A stretch of DNA of 64,000 nt from Bifidobacterium saguini DSM 23967. GTDB taxonomy: Bacteria; Actinomycetota; Actinomycetes; Actinomycetales; Bifidobacteriaceae. Position numbers and translations under genes: made by a program. The notes beneath the pieces were generated by a model. That model searched no databases and had not been told where the DNA came from. It worked only from the letters and a program-made list of their open reading frames with translations. The stretch covers positions 1-64,000 of the forward strand of contig NZ_JGZN01000007.1 of the NCBI RefSeq assembly GCF_000741715.1, in the 5' to 3' direction. Each line of letters opens with the position of its first letter. The stretch's first letter is position 1. Positions 1 to 9,459 of the stretch are shown in pieces.

Positions 1-884
1 GCGCCGCCCTGGGCACCGCCTTGAGCGCCAGCGCCCTGACCCGGACGGTTATGGCCCCACTGGCCTGGACGAGGACCGCCCTGGCCCGGACGACCGCCAC
101 GGAAGCCACGGCCCTGGCCTTGTCCCTGGCCCGGACGGCCTGGACGACCATTACGGCCACCTTCAGCAGTCGGACGAGCCATCGGATGCGGACGCGGAAT
201 ATCACCCGGCGTAGGCGTATGCATGCCCTGCTTGCGGGAGAACGGATTATTGCCCGGACGCGGACCCTGAGCGTGCGGACGCGGAATAGCATTGGAGGCA
301 GCGTTGTTGCCACCATTATTACCGTTGCCGCCAGCGTTGCCGTGCGGAGCCGGACGAGCGGAACCATTGCGGTTGTTCTGATGCTGACCAGGCTGGCCAC
401 CGTTCGGACGACCTTGGCCTGGACGTGCCGGACGAGCACCTTCACGGTTTTCGTGCTGACCGCCATGACGTGCCGGAGACGGAGCTGCCGGGCGAGCACC
501 GCTCTGCGGGCGTGCATTGCCCTGGCCCGGACGTGCAGGACGAGCACCCGGAGTCGGCGTTGCGTGATGATTTTGAGTATTCTGGCTATTCTGCTGAGCA
601 GCCGGCGTAGCCTGTGCGCTCTTGGCGCTGCGTGCAGCGGCAGCCGGAGTCGTATTCGGTGCAGCTGGCTTATGCGGAACTGCAGCTGCGGGCTTAGCAT
701 TGCCCTTATCGCCGCTCTTATCGTTATCCTTGGCGAATGCAGCCTTCAGACGACGAGCCACCGGCGGCTCAATGGTGGAAGAAGCGGACTTGACGAACTC
801 TCCCATGTCCTTGAGCTTCTCAAGAACGGTCTTGCTGTCGACGTGCAAGTCCTTGGCTAATTCATAAACGCGTGGTTTCCCCAC
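1..884 (-). CDS. infB: Translation initiation factor IF-2, N-terminal part (runs off the window)
   Basis: The reading frame opens at a GTG (882-884) with AGGAG about 7 nt upstream and runs off the left edge. The first residues, [20 protein letters not shown], are the typical IF-2 N-terminal helical domain that precedes the GTPase core. The next ~200 codons are low-complexity Gly/Pro/Arg/Gln repeats (PGQG, RPGQ types), the extended linker typical of actinobacterial IF-2. The GTP-binding domain lies outside the window. IF-2 places initiator tRNA on the 30S subunit and promotes subunit joining. The gene follows nusA on the same strand after 261 nt, the common nusA-infB order, although a hairpin lies between them. 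Long open frames on the opposite strand here come from the GC-rich repeats. Confidence 0.95.
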   Translation of the reverse strand, partial: MGKPRVYELAKDLHVDSKTVLEKLKDMGEFVKSASSTIEPPVARRLKAAFAKDNDKSGDKGNAKPAAAVPHKPAAPNTTPAAAARSAKSAQATPAAQQNSQNTQNHHATPTPGARPARPGQGNARPQSGARPAAPSPARHGGQHENREGARPARPGQGRPNGGQPGQHQNNRNGSARPAPHGNAGGNGNNGGNNAASNAIPRPHAQGPRPGNNPFSRKQGMHTPTPGDIPRPHPMARPTAEGGRNGRPGRPGQGQGQGRGFRGGRPGQGGPRPGQWGHNRPGQGAGAQGGAQGG

Positions 885-1067
885 TAATTACTCCTATTCT
901 GTGACCACGCGTACAAGAGCGCGGTCAGTTGGTGATGACGGCAAGCCTACCCTGTCTCATCGTTCGACCATGATCGTGTTACCTCGCTTTTGTGCGGGCG
1001 ATTTTACGCACACTGCGACAACCCACATACGCCAATCAAGCATACTCATAGCGCTGGATAGCATAAC

Positions 1068-1111
1068 AAAGACCGCGAGCCGTACCATTGTCGGTACAAT
1101 TCGCGGTCTTT
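1068..1111 (-). terminator. Hairpin between nusA and infB
   Basis: Eleven-base perfect arms AAAGACCGCGA (1068-1078) and TCGCGGTCTTT (1101-1111) enclose a 22-nt loop that itself contains GTACC/GGTAC. On the minus strand it sits 35 nt after the nusA stop and is followed by TTTGTTATG, a weak U-run. It could terminate or attenuate transcription between nusA and infB, which would give infB its own promoter in the remaining ~180 nt. Confidence 0.6.
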
Positions 1112-1145
1112 GGGCAGTCTATATACCTAACTTGCAGCAGATCAC

Positions 1146-2201
1146 TCAGTTCTGCGGCTCGGCAGCCTCACGAGCTGCCTGCTCAGCGGCAACCTTCTTC
1201 GCATGAGCCTCAGCGGATTCGATGCCGATCTTCCAGCCGGTGAGCTTCGCGGCAAGACGAGCATTCTGGCCTTCCTTGCCGATAGCCAACGAAAGCTGAT
1301 CGTCATGGATGAAGGCGATGGCGGTCTTGTTCTTTTCGCTAATCACCTGCACACCGGTTGCCACGGCCGGGGAAAGTGCAGCGGCCACGAACTTGGCCGG
1401 ATCATCGGAGTAGTCAACAATATCGATCTTCTCCGGGCCAAGGTTTTCCATCACCGCACGCACGCGGGAGCCACCGGGGCCAATCAGTGCGCCCTTCGGG
1501 TTCACACCCTCGGTGTTGGCCTTGACGGCAATCTTGGTACGAGCGCCGGCCTCACGAGCAATGGCCATGATGGACACAGCACCGGAAACCAGTTCCGGCA
1601 CCTCACGCTCGAACAGCTTGCGCACCAGCTCCGGATGAGAGCGGGATACCACGATTTCCGGGCCACGAATACCACGAGCCACGTTCACCACGTACACGCG
1701 AATACGCTCGCCGTGGCGGTAACGCTCACCCGGCACCTGCTCGCGGCGAGGCAGCAGGGCTTCAACATCGCCCATAGCCACATGCACGTTAGAGGAATCG
1801 GAAACATCCTGCTGCACAATACCGGTAATCAGCTTGCCCTTCTGACCGGAGAATGCACCGAAGATCTTTTCATCTTCTGCCTTACGGAACAGCTGGGTGA
1901 TGACCTGACGCGCGGTGGCAGCGGCAAGACGGCCGAAATCATGCGGGGTGTCATCATATTCTTCACCCAGCTTCGGAGCAGGGTACGGGTCTTCTTCAGT
2001 GGGTTCCACCGGAATCTCATCGGCGGCCCACACGGTGAAGCTACCGGAACGCTCGTCCAGCTCCACGCGCGCATGCTTGGCCGCGTGCGGGGTCTTGAGG
2101 TAAGCGAGGCGAAGAGCTTCAGCCAGCGCCTCATCAAGAGTCTCCGGTTCGATTCCTTGCTCGGCTGCGAGCTTGTGCATTCCTGTCAGGTCCAGTTCCA
2201 T
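1146..2201 (-). CDS. nusA: Transcription termination/antitermination factor NusA
   Basis: A 351-residue protein with NusA architecture: N-terminal RNA polymerase-binding domain (MELDLTGMHKLAAEQGIEPE onward), a central S1 domain (GIVQQDVSDSSNVHVAMGDV, about residues 127-146) and two KH domains (GGSRVRAVMENLGPEKIDIV, then LAIGKEGQNARLAAKLTGWK). It is shorter than the ~500-residue proteobacterial protein because the C-terminal acidic repeats are missing, as is normal in Actinobacteria. NusA binds paused RNA polymerase and modulates pausing, termination and rRNA antitermination. The start has GGAGGTACGG upstream. It is divergent from the lipoprotein gene on the other side. Confidence 0.96.
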   Translation of the reverse strand: MELDLTGMHKLAAEQGIEPETLDEALAEALRLAYLKTPHAAKHARVELDERSGSFTVWAADEIPVEPTEEDPYPAPKLGEEYDDTPHDFGRLAAATARQVITQLFRKAEDEKIFGAFSGQKGKLITGIVQQDVSDSSNVHVAMGDVEALLPRREQVPGERYRHGERIRVYVVNVARGIRGPEIVVSRSHPELVRKLFEREVPELVSGAVSIMAIAREAGARTKIAVKANTEGVNPKGALIGPGGSRVRAVMENLGPEKIDIVDYSDDPAKFVAAALSPAVATGVQVISEKNKTAIAFIHDDQLSLAIGKEGQNARLAAKLTGWKIGIESAEAHAKKVAAEQAAREAAEPQN

Positions 2202-2239
2202 CGATCCGTACCTCCTATGAAGTTATGTGGCGCATGGCC

Positions 2240-2267
2240 TTGAATGGTCACAGTTTGCTATTAGTCT
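2240..2267 (+). promoter_or_regulatory. Weak candidate promoter upstream of the lipoprotein gene
   Basis: TTGAAT (2240-2245) and TAGTCT (2262-2267) are separated by 16 nt and lie 8 nt before the ATG at 2276. If real, this would make a leaderless transcript from 2276. The match to consensus is poor, so this is only a suggestion. Confidence 0.25.
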
Positions 2268-2371
2268 AGTTTTCCATGCAGACACACTCCCCTAGTTCCG
2301 ATTCGGCATCGCCCTGCACCGCCATTCGCAGGAGTGAAGACCCACACATCGGGAGTGCTCTATCATCTCTC

Positions 2372-3199
2372 ATGCGTTATACCCAGCGCCACGGCGAACA
2401 ACTAGTGGCCGCACTATGCGCCAGCGCTATGCTGTGCGCGTTATCCGCATGCTCCATGCCTCGTCTGGCTGGGCGCGCCGAAGCCGAACAACAGCTCAGT
2501 CCCTGCGAAAAAGCTCTGACCACGGCACGTGCCGGCAATACGCCGCCTCAAGGTACGCCGCAATTGCAGTATTACGTCACCGAGCTTGCCGCGCCATTGG
2601 CTTGGATTGATGTTGCCGGCCACTGCACGGATCGCTTTGCCGAAGGCACCTTGCGCAATGCCCAATCCAAGATGGTAGTTGCTCTATTGGCGGATAAGTA
2701 TGGCCAGTCTGCTCCTGAGGTGACTCCTGCTCGCCTTGATGGTGTCACCACTGCTTCCATCAGTGCATCGGCGCTGGATGCTATGGCTCTTGCTGAAGAC
2801 CGTGCCGGCTTCGCTATTGAAGTTCTTGCCGCGCGCGGAGCAACCGCTGGAGCAACCTTGCCGTTGAGCGATATGCACAAAACCGCAGCCCAGCAATTGG
2901 TATCTTTAGTTGACACCATGCACTCCTCGGCGCATACCGATCCTCGTCAAAAGGTGTATGCCATCGAAAATCTGCTCGCCAATCCGGTCACCATTGCGGA
3001 CAAAGCCAGTGAGCAGAACGTACCTACCACGGCGGCTATCGAAATGGATTGCGCCCGCGCCGAGATAGAGGCCGTGACCAGCACCAAAGCGAAGCCTGAT
3101 ACCGATACCACGATGATTCTGGCTGCATTGGTGGCCAAGCATGCCTATACGGCCATGCAGCTCGGCTATCCCAGCAGCGATGCCGCATTGTTTGAGTAA
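2372..3199 (+). CDS. Secreted lipoprotein, DUF4439/ferritin-like candidate
   Basis: From the ATG at 2372 the protein starts with a classical lipoprotein signal peptide: a short polar n-region, a hydrophobic run LVAALCASAMLCALSA, and a lipobox ending in Cys (LSAC). The frame is also open from an ATG at 2276, but that would put 58 residues before the lipid Cys. The mature part (~250 residues) is Ala-rich and mostly helical. The segment ALAEDRAGFAIEVLAARGA resembles the helix repeated in actinobacterial DUF4439 ferritin-like proteins; this family assignment is from memory of the motif and is tentative. No metal ligands can be assigned with confidence. It stands alone between divergent nusA and a convergent tRNA gene. 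It is probably anchored on the outside of the membrane; its role is unknown. Confidence 0.75.
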   Translation: MRYTQRHGEQLVAALCASAMLCALSACSMPRLAGRAEAEQQLSPCEKALTTARAGNTPPQGTPQLQYYVTELAAPLAWIDVAGHCTDRFAEGTLRNAQSKMVVALLADKYGQSAPEVTPARLDGVTTASISASALDAMALAEDRAGFAIEVLAARGATAGATLPLSDMHKTAAQQLVSLVDTMHSSAHTDPRQKVYAIENLLANPVTIADKASEQNVPTTAAIEMDCARAEIEAVTSTKAKPDTDTTMILAALVAKHAYTAMQLGYPSSDAALFE

Positions 3200-3215
3200 C
3201 GAAACTCATAAACAC

Positions 3216-3244
3216 AAAAAAGGGCCCCGGAAACCGGGACCCTT
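3216..3244 (-). terminator. Terminator of tRNA-Ser(CGA)
   Basis: On the minus strand AAGGGTCCCGG-TTT-CCGGGGCCCTT is followed by TTTTTG, a strong intrinsic terminator 6 nt past the tRNA. It also faces the end of the lipoprotein gene and may work in both directions. Confidence 0.85.
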
Positions 3245-3249
3245 AAAGG

Positions 3250-3334
3250 CGGATGAAGCGAGATTCGAACTCGCGGAGGCTTTCACCTCACACGCTTTCG
3301 AGGCGTGCTCCTTAGACCGCTCGGACATTCATCC
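3250..3334 (-). tRNA. tRNA-Ser (anticodon CGA)
   Basis: An 85-nt class II tRNA read on the minus strand. The acceptor stem GGATGAA/TTCATCC encloses a D-arm, the anticodon loop CTCGAAA (anticodon CGA, reads UCG), a long variable arm and a T-loop with TTCGAAT. The discriminator base is G. CCA is not encoded. The long variable arm fits tRNA-Ser. Confidence 0.93.
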
Positions 3335-3405
3335 ATGCTGCCCATAAAGGCAACTTGTTTATTATGCCATACTTTGCCGACGAGGCAAGTCGGGTTTGTC
3401 GCTCA

Positions 3406-4206
3406 TCACGAAATCTGCTCATGCACCGAAGCATTGACCCATTGGGATTGCTCAACGTTATATCCAGAGAAGATACCGATATCGAGCATGCAATCACGGT
3501 AATCGCGACCATGAGCGATGGTGATGTAGTTATCGTCAACCATGCGGTTATGAGTCGGATCCAAGCCAATCCAACGACCGCCCTGATAGACCTCCACCCA
3601 CGCGTGTGTGGCGCCTTCTCCCCCAAGCAGACCGGCGATGTATCGGGCGGTGAGCCCAACATGGCGGCATACGGACAGCATCACATGGGCATAATCCTGG
3701 CAGACGCCCTTGCGCTGAGCGAGCGCCTGTTCGGCGGTGGTACGAATCGTTGTGGAACCTGGCGTATACACGAAGGCCTTATAGACTTCGTCCATCACTT
3801 CAACGGCGCGCTGCACTGGAGTTGCATCCTCCGGGAGCTTGGCCAGACGCTTGCCGCACACATCAATCATCGCTTCCACGCACGGGCCGGGAATGGTCAG
3901 GGCGGAATTGAAGCGATACAGCGGCTTGTAGATTTCCTTCTTGATGTGCGCGTTGTCCACAAACGCAATACCAGTTACCGAGTAGCTGAACACATCATGC
4001 GGCTCAGGAATAAAACCTGTCATGACCACGGAATCAAAGGAATCAATCGTGGTATCAAGTTCAACGTCAGGCTGGAGTTTAACCTCCACATCAATCACCT
4101 GCTGGCGAGGGCCGGTAGCCGGAATGCAACGCAGCTGGAATCGATGATCGGTAACAGGAGAGCTGAACGAGAGCTTCATCTCATAGTCGAATACGAGTTT
4201 TTTCAC
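3406..4206 (-). CDS. Transglutaminase-like cysteine protease family protein
   Basis: A 266-residue soluble protein with a GTG start at 4206 and AGGAGAAGTT just upstream. Residues 1-100 form the beta-rich N-terminal domain of the bacterial transglutaminase-like family. The core has the full Cys-His-Asp triad: C169 in GVCQDYAH, H201 in ATHAWVEVY and D216 in GLDPTHN. There is no signal peptide, so it should be cytoplasmic. It lies 116 nt downstream of the fused ATP-grasp/alpha-E gene on the same strand. Comparative genomics has described this set (transglutaminase, circularly permuted ATP-grasp, alpha-E) as a conserved neighbourhood predicted to make and cut peptide or amide tags. The substrate here cannot be told from sequence. 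Confidence 0.88.
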   Translation of the reverse strand: MKKLVFDYEMKLSFSSPVTDHRFQLRCIPATGPRQQVIDVEVKLQPDVELDTTIDSFDSVVMTGFIPEPHDVFSYSVTGIAFVDNAHIKKEIYKPLYRFNSALTIPGPCVEAMIDVCGKRLAKLPEDATPVQRAVEVMDEVYKAFVYTPGSTTIRTTAEQALAQRKGVCQDYAHVMLSVCRHVGLTARYIAGLLGGEGATHAWVEVYQGGRWIGLDPTHNRMVDDNYITIAHGRDYRDCMLDIGIFSGYNVEQSQWVNASVHEQIS

Positions 4207-4322
4207 AACTTCTCCTGCGATATCAGCAATATAGGTGATGCAATTCCAGTGGATGCGGCTCGCAAAGCTCCATTATTATGAGTAGCCCAGCCTGCCGCAT
4301 CTCACCATAGCATTGCAACGCG

Positions 4323-6503
4323 TCAGAAGCGCTTGGCATCCATATTCATGGCGCTCAACGAGCCCATGTCCTTGATTGCCAAAGCGCTGACACGACCTGA
4401 ATAGTCATCGAGATACTTCTTGAGCAGCGTAGCTACCTGATCGTAGCCGCGAGCCGGCAGCTGGCCCACCAGCCAGCTCAAGCCATCTGCGAAGCAGCTC
4501 GGCAATGGCATGCCGTCCAGCACCATCGAATAAGACGCGAGCTTCCGCAGCGGAGCATCCATTTCTTCCATCGACAGGCCGAAGCGCGTATACAGGTCGA
4601 TACGCTCCAAGTACTTGCCAATGAATACGAACGCTTTCAGTGTGGGATCGACCGGCGAGTTTTCAATGCCTCCCCAGAAGGCGAGCATGTCGTCGGCGAT
4701 GTCGCGCTGATTGTAAATATCATCCGCATCGGCGGCCTTCTTGGCTGCATCGGTGATGTTGGTCATGGCCAGCTCCACATACTGCAGCAGGCGAGAGCTC
4801 AGTTCCGGACGCAGGATCACCGCGTTATTGAATGCTGCGGTGACCGCGGAACGCACGGAATCGGGATTGGAGCCGTCGTAAAGGAAGCTCTTGACGAACT
4901 CGTCGAAGTCTTCAAAGTCTTCCGGCAAATCAAGCGCATGAGCAAACGGGCGGAAGGCATCCACATCAGTATCCATCACACGGTCATAGAACGGGAAGAA
5001 CTGGTTCAGTGTAGTGAAGGCGCGTTCGGTGTAACGGCCTAGCCAGTACAGGTTGTCCGCCTTGGAAGCGGTCACCAAGGAGAGCGAATGGTGGCGGGAC
5101 TGGCTCAACAGGTTCGCGATCTGTACCTCGGCACCGAGCTCATGTTCCACACCGGTTTCAGGAGCCAACACCCAAGTATCCTTGAAACCGCCGCCTTGAG
5201 AGGAGTTCACGATCATCTGGCCGGGTACCGACGAGTAGCGAGTCAGACCGGAATACCATACGTGAGTGCTCTTGCCGGTCACCACAAAAGCACGCAAATC
5301 GCATTTGCGCGGCGACATTTCGCCAGTTTGCGGGTCAACCACATCAATATCACGGAACTGGATGACCTCTTGTGCAATGAATCGGCGCGGATCTTCCTTG
5401 ATGCGATCGGCCAGTTCCTCGCGTGCGGCGGCATCCAGAGAAGAGCCAAACACCACACCATAACCACCGGCCTCAGCCACATCCTTAATGACCAGCTCAC
5501 CCATGCGATCGAGCACTTCCTTACGGTCAGCCTCGAACATTGGCATATATGTGGGCGCATTGTGCAGAATAGGCTCCTCACCGAGGTAGTACTTAATCAT
5601 CTGCGGCACGAAGTAATAGATGGCCTTATCATCTGCAGCACCATTACCGGGCGCATTGACAATGGCCACATTGCCCGCGCGGTAGGCAGACAGGATTCCC
5701 GGCACACCGATCACAGAATCCGGGTTGAAAGCGAACGGATCCAAATACTCATCGGACAGACGGCGATACACCACGCCTACGCGGTGACGCTTGCCGGCGT
5801 AGTCAAGGAAGAACACCTTGTTGTTCACAACCTCAAGATCTTCGGGGAAGGCAAGGGCGGCACCGGTTTTCTCCGCCAAATAGGCGTGCTCAAAGAACGC
5901 AGAATTGTAGCGCCCTGGAGTCAACACCACAGCGATGCCTTCAGTGGAGACGAAATCCATAGCTTTGCGCAGCAGTCGAGGGTATTCACGATTGTCTCGA
6001 ATACGCACATCGCGGAACAGTCGTGGAGAGATGCGGCGCTCGATATCGCGCACGAACAACGGGTAGCTGGCACCGGAAGGAATGCGCAGGTTATCTTCAA
6101 GCACCCACCAGCGCCCGTCCTCGCCCTGTACCAGATCCTCACCGGCGATATGCGCAAAAATCCCACCGGGAGGAGTGACGCCGTTCACCTGTGGGAAGTA
6201 ACCAGCCGATGTGTACACATATTCTTCCGGCACTACGCCATCGTGGATGATTGATTTATCCGAATAGATGTCTTTCAGATAGGCGTTCAACGCATTGACG
6301 CGCTGCTTCAAGCCCTTCTCCAGCTCATCGAATTCATCGGATTCGATGATGCGCGGAACCGGATCATAAGGAAACAGTCGGTCGTGATACTCGTTGTTCT
6401 TATAAATGCCGAAACGCACACCGTTTCGAGACAACTCACGGTTGATCGCTTCGCGGCGGTTCACCAATTCATGGGCCAGCTTGTGTGCGGCTGATTCAAT
6501 CAT
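4323..6503 (-). CDS. Fused circularly permuted ATP-grasp (DUF404/407) and alpha-E (DUF403) protein
   Basis: I chose the ATG at 6503 (MIESAAHKLAHELV) because AAGGAG lies 9 nt upstream; the frame extends to a GTG at 6545 without a better ribosome site. The first ~480 residues are the circularly permuted ATP-grasp type 2 domain: GYFPQVNGVTPPGGIFAHIA, WWVLEDNLRIPSGASYPL, VLTPGRYNSAFFEHAYLA, then the nucleotide-binding stretch DVAEAGGYGVVFGSS and NSSQGGGFKDTWVL. From about SKADNLYWLGRYTERA the sequence changes to the all-helical alpha-E domain (~250 residues). In most genomes these are two adjacent genes; here they are one polypeptide. It sits directly upstream of the transglutaminase-like gene. 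ATP-grasp enzymes ligate carboxylates to amines, so a peptide or amide ligase role is a family inference. Confidence 0.9.
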   Translation of the reverse strand: MIESAAHKLAHELVNRREAINRELSRNGVRFGIYKNNEYHDRLFPYDPVPRIIESDEFDELEKGLKQRVNALNAYLKDIYSDKSIIHDGVVPEEYVYTSAGYFPQVNGVTPPGGIFAHIAGEDLVQGEDGRWWVLEDNLRIPSGASYPLFVRDIERRISPRLFRDVRIRDNREYPRLLRKAMDFVSTEGIAVVLTPGRYNSAFFEHAYLAEKTGAALAFPEDLEVVNNKVFFLDYAGKRHRVGVVYRRLSDEYLDPFAFNPDSVIGVPGILSAYRAGNVAIVNAPGNGAADDKAIYYFVPQMIKYYLGEEPILHNAPTYMPMFEADRKEVLDRMGELVIKDVAEAGGYGVVFGSSLDAAAREELADRIKEDPRRFIAQEVIQFRDIDVVDPQTGEMSPRKCDLRAFVVTGKSTHVWYSGLTRYSSVPGQMIVNSSQGGGFKDTWVLAPETGVEHELGAEVQIANLLSQSRHHSLSLVTASKADNLYWLGRYTERAFTTLNQFFPFYDRVMDTDVDAFRPFAHALDLPEDFEDFDEFVKSFLYDGSNPDSVRSAVTAAFNNAVILRPELSSRLLQYVELAMTNITDAAKKAADADDIYNQRDIADDMLAFWGGIENSPVDPTLKAFVFIGKYLERIDLYTRFGLSMEEMDAPLRKLASYSMVLDGMPLPSCFADGLSWLVGQLPARGYDQVATLLKKYLDDYSGRVSALAIKDMGSLSAMNMDAKRF

Positions 6504-6663
6504 CGTGCCATGCTCCTTGCTGTTGCGGCTTTGGCGCGCGCTCACGCCTACCCACCGCGACTGGGTTTGATGGTTATAACCTAGGGCCGCACCGTTTCAT
6601 CAAATGTGCTGGTTTGTTACGGGCAGGTCACTTGCGGCGCTGCTCTCGTTAAGATGGTGGGCT

Positions 6664-7578
6664 ATGACACGACTGCGAATTGACCTTGCATATGATGGCG
6701 GCGGATTCTTCGGCTGGGCTCGCCAGCCCGAACTTCGTACCGTTCAGGGCACGATTGAAGACGCGTTGCATAAAGTACTGCGAGTGCCTGTAAATGATAC
6801 CGATGAACCGTTGCGTCTCACGGTGGCCGGTCGCACGGATACCGGCGTGCATGCCTCGCATCAGGTGGCGCATTTGGACGTCAGCGATGATGTGTTGGCC
6901 CGCTGCATGGGTCATATGAATGTGTCGGTCTGCGAGGCTTTGGCACGACGTTTGAAGGCTGTACTGCCTGCTGACATTGTGATCCATCAGGTATCCGCGG
7001 CACCAGATGGTTTTGATGCACGATTCTCTGCTTTGGAACGCACATATGTGTATCGTGTGGCCGATCGCTCAAGTGAGGTTGATCCACGGTTGCGAGGCTG
7101 TGTACTGCGCGTGGATGAATCGCTGGATATCGATGTGATGAATCAAGCTGCAGCAATGACGATAGGGCTGCATGATTTTGGCTCGTTTGCAACGCCGAAT
7201 CCTGGAGGTACGACGATACGCGAAGTGAAAACCGCATATTGGCGGCGGGTGCCGGCTACTCCACTGGTACCGGATGGTTTGGCGATGGGTGAAACGTATC
7301 GGACACCTTCGTTGGAGTCCGGTTTACTGGTATTTACGATTGTGGCTGATGCCTTTGCGCGCAATATGGTGCGCTCTTTGGTCGGTTCATGCGTCAAGGT
7401 TGGCTCCGGCCGTAAATCTTTGGATTGGTTCGCCGGAAAAATGGCTGACCCAGTGCGCGAGGGATCAAGTGGTCCGATTGCGCCGCAGGGATTGACGTTG
7501 GAACACATTGCCTATCCTGCTGATGACCAGTTGGCCACGCGAGCCGAAGCCATCCGCGCCGTGCGCACACTGCCGTAA
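6664..7578 (+). CDS. truA: tRNA pseudouridine(38-40) synthase TruA
   Basis: About 304 residues from the ATG at 6664, where the family start MTRLRIDLAYDGGGFFGWA lies; the frame extends upstream to 6604 with unrelated sequence. The catalytic Asp is in TVAGRTDTGVHASHQVAH. Further family motifs are TYVYRVADRS and ARNMVRSLVGSCVKVGSGR. TruA isomerises U38-40 in the anticodon arm of many tRNAs. A -10-like TAAGAT (6650-6655) ends 8 nt before the ATG and there is no clear Shine-Dalgarno sequence, so the mRNA may be leaderless. In many bacteria truA follows rplQ; here it converges on rplQ from the other strand. Confidence 0.94.
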   Translation: MTRLRIDLAYDGGGFFGWARQPELRTVQGTIEDALHKVLRVPVNDTDEPLRLTVAGRTDTGVHASHQVAHLDVSDDVLARCMGHMNVSVCEALARRLKAVLPADIVIHQVSAAPDGFDARFSALERTYVYRVADRSSEVDPRLRGCVLRVDESLDIDVMNQAAAMTIGLHDFGSFATPNPGGTTIREVKTAYWRRVPATPLVPDGLAMGETYRTPSLESGLLVFTIVADAFARNMVRSLVGSCVKVGSGRKSLDWFAGKMADPVREGSSGPIAPQGLTLEHIAYPADDQLATRAEAIRAVRTLP

Positions 7579-7726
7579 GCTCACCATGCAGCAAAAGCTC
7601 CACGGCGTGGTAAACCATTTATTTGCGGAACAGCATAAACCGCAGAATAAAGCCGTTTTGCAATACCACACCGTGGGAAAATTGCCACACCGTGGAAAAA
7701 TACAAAGCTTTATGTGCGCATATGCG

Positions 7727-7763
7727 AAAGAGGGTTGGAATCACTTGGATTCCAACCCTCTTT
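7727..7763 (-). terminator. Terminator at the end of the rplQ operon
   Basis: Long stem AAAGAGGGTTGGAATC/GATTCCAACCCTCTTT with a 5-nt loop and a 3' U-run in either direction, located between convergent rplQ and truA. It closes the infA-to-rplQ transcription unit and probably also truA. The remaining ~150 nt between the genes holds nothing else that I recognise. Confidence 0.85.
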
Positions 7764-7793
7764 GCTTAGCTAAGCGCTAATTCAGCGAGATGC

Positions 7794-8291
7794 TCACTCG
7801 GCGTTCTCGGCCGGAGCCTCAGCAGCAGCGGTCTCCTCAGCCGGAGCCTCGGTAGCAGCAGCTTCAGCAGCCGGAGCTTCGTCAGCAACCTTGGTAGCAG
7901 CTTCAGCTTCCTTCACGACAGCCTTCTTAGCCACCGGCTCGGTCACGAGCTCGATGATGGCAGCCGGGGAAGAATCGCCAACGCGCGGAGCAATCTTGAC
8001 GATACGGGTGTAGCCACCTTCACGCTGTTCCATCTGCTCGGCAATCTGGGTGAACAGAACGTGCACCACAGACTTGTTGCGGATGACGCGCATCACACGA
8101 CGACGGGAGTGCAGATCACCACGCTTGGCGAAGGTGATCAGACGCTCAGCCAGCGGGCGAAGACGCTTGGCCTTCGGCAGAGTGGTGGTGATGCGGCCGT
8201 TCTGGAACAGGCTGGTCGCCATGTTTGCCAGCATGAGGCGCTCGTGCGCAGGGCTGGAAGCCAGACGCGGGCCCTTCTTAGGTGTAGGCAT
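7794..8291 (-). CDS. rplQ: 50S ribosomal protein L17
   Basis: 165 residues. The first ~115 are the conserved L17 fold ([48 protein letters not shown]). They are followed by a ~45-residue Ala/Glu-rich tail ([19 protein letters not shown]) that is absent from E. coli L17 but common in Actinobacteria. It is the last gene of the alpha operon, after rpoA. Confidence 0.97.
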   Translation of the reverse strand: MPTPKKGPRLASSPAHERLMLANMATSLFQNGRITTTLPKAKRLRPLAERLITFAKRGDLHSRRRVMRVIRNKSVVHVLFTQIAEQMEQREGGYTRIVKIAPRVGDSSPAAIIELVTEPVAKKAVVKEAEAATKVADEAPAAEAAATEAPAEETAAAEAPAENAE

Positions 8292-8383
8292 TGGGTTTAC
8301 TCCTTATTATCCGCCTGGCATGCAGGTGGGCATATGCCCGAACATCCGCATGCCATTACGGACGGTTTGTCAAAAGAGGCAGA

Positions 8384-9379
8384 TCACTCGTCTTCCGGCG
8401 AGAAGAAAGTGCCACCTTCGAGATTATTGGTGTCGAAGGCCATCGGCGAGGACTTGAGGCTCAGGCCCAAAGCCTGCAGCTTCTCCTTGACCTCATCGAT
8501 CGACTTCATACCGAAATTGCGGATGTCGAGCAGGTCCTGCTCGGTGTGGGAGACAAGCTCACCGATGGTGTGAATACCCTCGCGCTTGAGGCAGTTGTAA
8601 GAACGCTGCGTCAAGTTGAGGTCCTCAATCGGAACAGCCATCTCAGGGTTGGTCTCCTCGGCCACCGGGGCCGGACCAACTTCAACGCCTTCGGCCTGAG
8701 TGTTGAGCTCACGGCACAGGCCGAAGAGCTCCACCAGGGTCGAACCAGCGGAAGCCACCGCATCACGCGGGGAGATGGCGGGCTTGGTCTCCACGTCCAG
8801 AATGAGCTTGTCGAAGTCCGTGCGCTGTTCCACACGGGTGGCCTCGACCTTGTAGCTCACCTTGAGCACCGGGGAGTAGATGGAATCAACCGGAATGCGG
8901 CCAATTTCACCATTGTCCTGCTTGTTCATCTGAGCCGGCACATAGCCGCGGCCACGCTCGACGGTGAACTCAATCTCGAGCTCGCCATCTTCAGCGAGGG
9001 TAGCGATGTGCTGATCCGGATTGGCAATGGTGACGCCGGCCGGCGGGGTGATATCCCCGGCGGTAGCTTCGCCCTTGCCGCTCTTGCGCAGGTACATGAC
9101 CACAGGCTCGTCGTATTCGCTGGTGAGCACAATGCCCTTGATGTTGAGCAGAATCTCGGTGACGTCTTCCTGGACGCCCGGCAGAGTGGTGAACTCATGC
9201 AGAGCACCGGAGATACGCACAGAGGTCACAGCCGCACCAGGGATGGAGCTCAACAGCGTGCGACGCAGCGAGTTGCCGAGCGTATAGCCGAAGCCAGGCT
9301 CGAGCGGCTCGATGGTGAAGCGGGAGCGCTGCGGATTCAGGGATTCCTCGGTCAGAGTCGGACGCTGTGCAATAAGCAC
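8384..9379 (-). CDS. rpoA: DNA-directed RNA polymerase subunit alpha
   Basis: 331 residues from the GTG at 9379, which has GAAAGGAT 7 nt upstream; the open frame runs further to 9415 without support. Begins [20 protein letters not shown], with the dimerisation motif [19 protein letters not shown] and the C-terminal domain [20 protein letters not shown] that contacts UP elements and regulators. It directly follows rpsK; rpsD, which separates them in many bacteria, is not here. Confidence 0.97.
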   Translation of the reverse strand: MLIAQRPTLTEESLNPQRSRFTIEPLEPGFGYTLGNSLRRTLLSSIPGAAVTSVRISGALHEFTTLPGVQEDVTEILLNIKGIVLTSEYDEPVVMYLRKSGKGEATAGDITPPAGVTIANPDQHIATLAEDGELEIEFTVERGRGYVPAQMNKQDNGEIGRIPVDSIYSPVLKVSYKVEATRVEQRTDFDKLILDVETKPAISPRDAVASAGSTLVELFGLCRELNTQAEGVEVGPAPVAEETNPEMAVPIEDLNLTQRSYNCLKREGIHTIGELVSHTEQDLLDIRNFGMKSIDEVKEKLQALGLSLKSSPMAFDTNNLEGGTFFSPEDE

Positions 9380-9459
9380 TGTGGTTATCCTTTCAGCTTG
9401 AACTCGGTGGTGCACTCACCGGTTAAGCGGTTTTGGATTGATTTGGTATTGCTGAGTGC

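Noticed and set aside
21-860. Long open frames on the plus strand opposite infB
   Set aside because: They are the antisense of the Gly/Pro/Arg repeats of IF-2. The GC-rich repeats remove stop codons on the other strand, and the translated text has no protein-like pattern.
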